A DNA stretch of 7,420 bases from Thermoplasmatota archaeon. GTDB lineage: Archaea; Thermoplasmatota; E2; DHVEG-1. Location of the stretch: positions 1 to 7,420 of the forward strand of contig JAUWCF010000042.1 of the NCBI GenBank assembly GCA_030609445.1, read 5' to 3'. Every line of letters starts with the position of its first letter. Positions within the stretch are counted from its first letter, which is position 1. Below, one piece after another: positions 6,253 through 7,420 of this stretch. The notes beneath the pieces were generated by a model, which made no database searches, was not told where the DNA came from, and was given only the letters and a program-made list of their open reading frames with translations. The position numbers and the translations under genes were made by a program.

Positions 6253-7080
6253 TTATACTTTTTGTAATTTTTCACTCAATCTTTGCGGCAACCCTGCAAA
6301 GACCTCTAATGCTTCAATCTCCATAAAATGCAGAGCTCCAGGAATAATTAATGTATGAAGCGGGCCACCAAAATCTCTCTTTAATAACTCGTTTATTGAA
6401 CTAGCTGCAACAATTGGCTCTGGTGAACCTGCCCTTGCAACAACACAGACAACGCTTTCTTCATCAAACAGATGTTTCTTTTGTTTTTCTTCCATTTCTA
6501 AAAGAAGTTTCAACCCCTCATTTGCCGTCATATATGCCTCCTTATCTGCTTGAATGTCAAGAAGAACAAGCGTATGAAGCCCCATCTTTTTATTCTCCAA
6601 AATAACAGAATACGGGCTTGTTGGAAAATAATCTTTCTCAGGAAATGCAAGTGTTGTCGTCCGCCCAAATTTATAGTTCTGAAGTCCAAGAAGACCCGGA
6701 GCTGCAGTGATAATACTTCCACTATGAATTATCTTTGTCGCAATACCTCGTCGTATGGCTCTTATCCTTAGATCAACATGAGTTGTAGCAATCATAGGAT
6801 CCCCACATGTCAAAAAAACAACGTTTTCTTTTGAAGCGCAATCTAAAATCTTATCACCTTTCTCAGTTTCTTCCCGCGATAAAACTTCTACGTGTTTTCC
6901 AAAAGTTTGCTCAAAACTATTTTTTTTAAGGCCGATAAGTTTTGATGTATAAAACTCAGCAAAAACCTTATCACACTGTTTAATTTCAGATAATCCATTT
7001 AATGAAATATCCTTTTCACTATAGAGCCCTAGACCAATAAATAATAACTGTCCACCTGTCATATTTTCACAGACATCCAT
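6253..7080 (-). CDS. dph5: Diphthine synthase
   Basis: A SAM-dependent methyltransferase of the tetrapyrrole methylase fold. It methylates the amino group of the 3-amino-3-carboxypropyl histidine on translation elongation factor 2, the second step of diphthamide synthesis, in the cytoplasm. Family signatures run in order: LLFIGLGLYSEKDIS (12-26), FAEFYTS (40-46), the SAM loop LTCGDPMIATTH (90-101), IIHSGSIITAAPGLLGLQNY with KFGRTTTL (117-144), LVLLDIQ (171-177), and VARAGSPEPIVAAS (214-227). The length of 275 residues is normal (usually about 260-270). Homologues tend to begin just before LLFIGLG, so ATG 7062 (residue 7) is an alternative start; neither start has a strong Shine-Dalgarno site. 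It is the first gene of the probable dph5, HerA-like, transglutaminase-like operon. Confidence 0.95.
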   Translation of the reverse strand: MDVCENMTGGQLLFIGLGLYSEKDISLNGLSEIKQCDKVFAEFYTSKLIGLKKNSFEQTFGKHVEVLSREETEKGDKILDCASKENVVFLTCGDPMIATTHVDLRIRAIRRGIATKIIHSGSIITAAPGLLGLQNYKFGRTTTLAFPEKDYFPTSPYSVILENKKMGLHTLVLLDIQADKEAYMTANEGLKLLLEMEEKQKKHLFDEESVVCVVARAGSPEPIVAASSINELLKRDFGGPLHTLIIPGALHFMEIEALEVFAGLPQRLSEKLQKV

Positions 7081-7305
7081 TTGCTTAGCCTACAAAAATG
7101 TTTGTTTTAACTTTGATAAATTCGAAAGTGTTTAAAACCAAAGATGCATTCTGACGTGTGGGCGACAACTACCAGCTCTTTTTGTCACTATAATAATATT
7201 CGTCTGCGCGTTTGATTGTTTTGTCGTTTCTTGTTGAGCATTTCTATGAAATCTACATGTTTTTAGTAGTTTCGATGGCATTATAAGGAGGAAAATAAAG
7301 AAAGA

Positions 7306-7312
7306 TTTAAAT
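7306..7312 (+). promoter_or_regulatory. TATA box (TTTAAAT) for the small protein at the right edge
   Basis: TTTAAAT in an A/G-rich context (GAAAATAAAGAAAGA just upstream may act as a BRE). A start site near 7335 would fall immediately before the AGGAGGT site, giving a leader of about 17 nt to ATG 7352. Confidence 0.65.
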
Positions 7313-7335
7313 CACACAAGGCACATTCCCCTGTT

Positions 7336-7342
7336 AGGAGGT
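7336..7342 (+). promoter_or_regulatory. Shine-Dalgarno AGGAGGT selecting ATG 7352
   Basis: AGGAGGT is a full-strength site. It directly abuts an ATG at 7343 (no spacer) and lies 9 nt before the in-frame ATG at 7352, so the second ATG is the better start. Confidence 0.75.
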
Positions 7343-7351
7343 ATGAATATT

Positions 7352-7420
7352 ATGGCATTTGTACATGATGGTTGGACTTTATATACCATGGACGTAACCT
7401 TGAAAGGTGGAAGAAATCAA
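7352..7420 (+). CDS. 5' end of a small conserved archaeal protein, function unknown (truncated by window)
   Basis: Only 23 codons are visible, beginning MAFVHDGWTLYTMDVTL and then KGGRNQ, open to the right edge. The promoter and strong Shine-Dalgarno site ahead of it leave little doubt that it is a gene. From memory, a family of very short archaeal proteins begins in a similar way (a DGWTLY-x-x-x-VTLKGG pattern), but this cannot be verified here and no function is proposed. A start at 7343 would add three residues (MNI). Confidence 0.6.
   Translation, partial: MAFVHDGWTLYTMDVTLKGGRNQ

Larger units (their letters stand above)
7081..7351. other. Divergent intergenic region
   Basis: These 271 bp separate dph5 (minus) from the small protein gene (plus). 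The left part holds AT-rich candidate TATA elements for dph5 (minus-strand TTTATC near 7115-7120 and TTTTAAAC near 7131-7138), with no decisive choice between them. The right part holds a clear TATA box and Shine-Dalgarno site for the plus-strand gene. The middle (about 7140-7300) has a slightly more GC-rich stretch ending CTCTTTTTG near 7176-7186, and a SD-like AAGGAGG at 7285-7291 with no start codon after it. No tRNA, C/D-box or convincing small gene was recognised. Confidence 0.6.

Noticed and set aside
7195..7248. Minus-strand 17-residue basic peptide frame (MLNKKRQNN...)
   Set aside because: It is too short, with no ribosome site and no family signal; chance is likely.
7285..7291. AAGGAGG as a ribosome binding site
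   Set aside because: No start codon follows within a usable distance; it probably belongs to the purine-rich promoter context.

Overview
The window reads as AT-rich archaeal chromosome, most likely from an uncultured Thermoplasmata-like euryarchaeon. Three things support this. It encodes a diphthine synthase, and diphthamide exists only in archaea and eukaryotes. It encodes a HerA-type ATPase. Archaeal TATA boxes (TTTATATA or TTTAAAT type) lie a short distance ahead of starts that carry GGAGG-type Shine-Dalgarno sites. The signal peptides (KKGL-V-VI-LF-GM-V-PS-G type) and C-terminal tails of the secreted proteins also resemble, from memory, surface proteins of sediment and marine Thermoplasmata. 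No phage, transposon, CRISPR, rRNA or tRNA feature was seen.

Layout. Positions 1-2383 (+ strand) hold a surface-protein cluster. It starts with the 3' end of a secreted protein. A secreted protein with two tandem carboxypeptidase-regulatory-like repeats follows, and then a NosD-like parallel beta-helix protein. The last two share the promoter design and the signal peptide but not the mature domains. Positions 2384-2515 are a convergent intergenic region with several palindromes, one of which looks like a terminator for the minus strand. The minus strand then reads, from right to left, dph5 (7080-6253), a HerA-like ATPase (6214-4370) and a transglutaminase-like lipoprotein (4356-3256). These are spaced 38 and 13 bp apart, so they are probably one operon. 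A class I methyltransferase follows (3148-2516) behind a 107-bp gap with its own possible promoter. Positions 7081-7351 are a divergent intergenic region leading to the 5' end of a small conserved-looking protein that runs off the window.

The most notable observation is at the C-terminus of the HerA-like ATPase. A Pro/Ala/Lys-rich linker leads to a short helical segment and a perfect C-X6-C-X2-C-X5-C motif. This is the [4Fe-4S] cluster loop pattern of endonuclease III and MutY DNA glycosylases, yet no glycosylase domain is present. A HerA translocase carrying a detached EndoIII-type iron-sulfur tail, without nurA beside it, suggests a DNA-processing or redox-sensing variant that deserves follow-up. 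The rest is accessory surface biology plus a housekeeping translation-factor modification gene.
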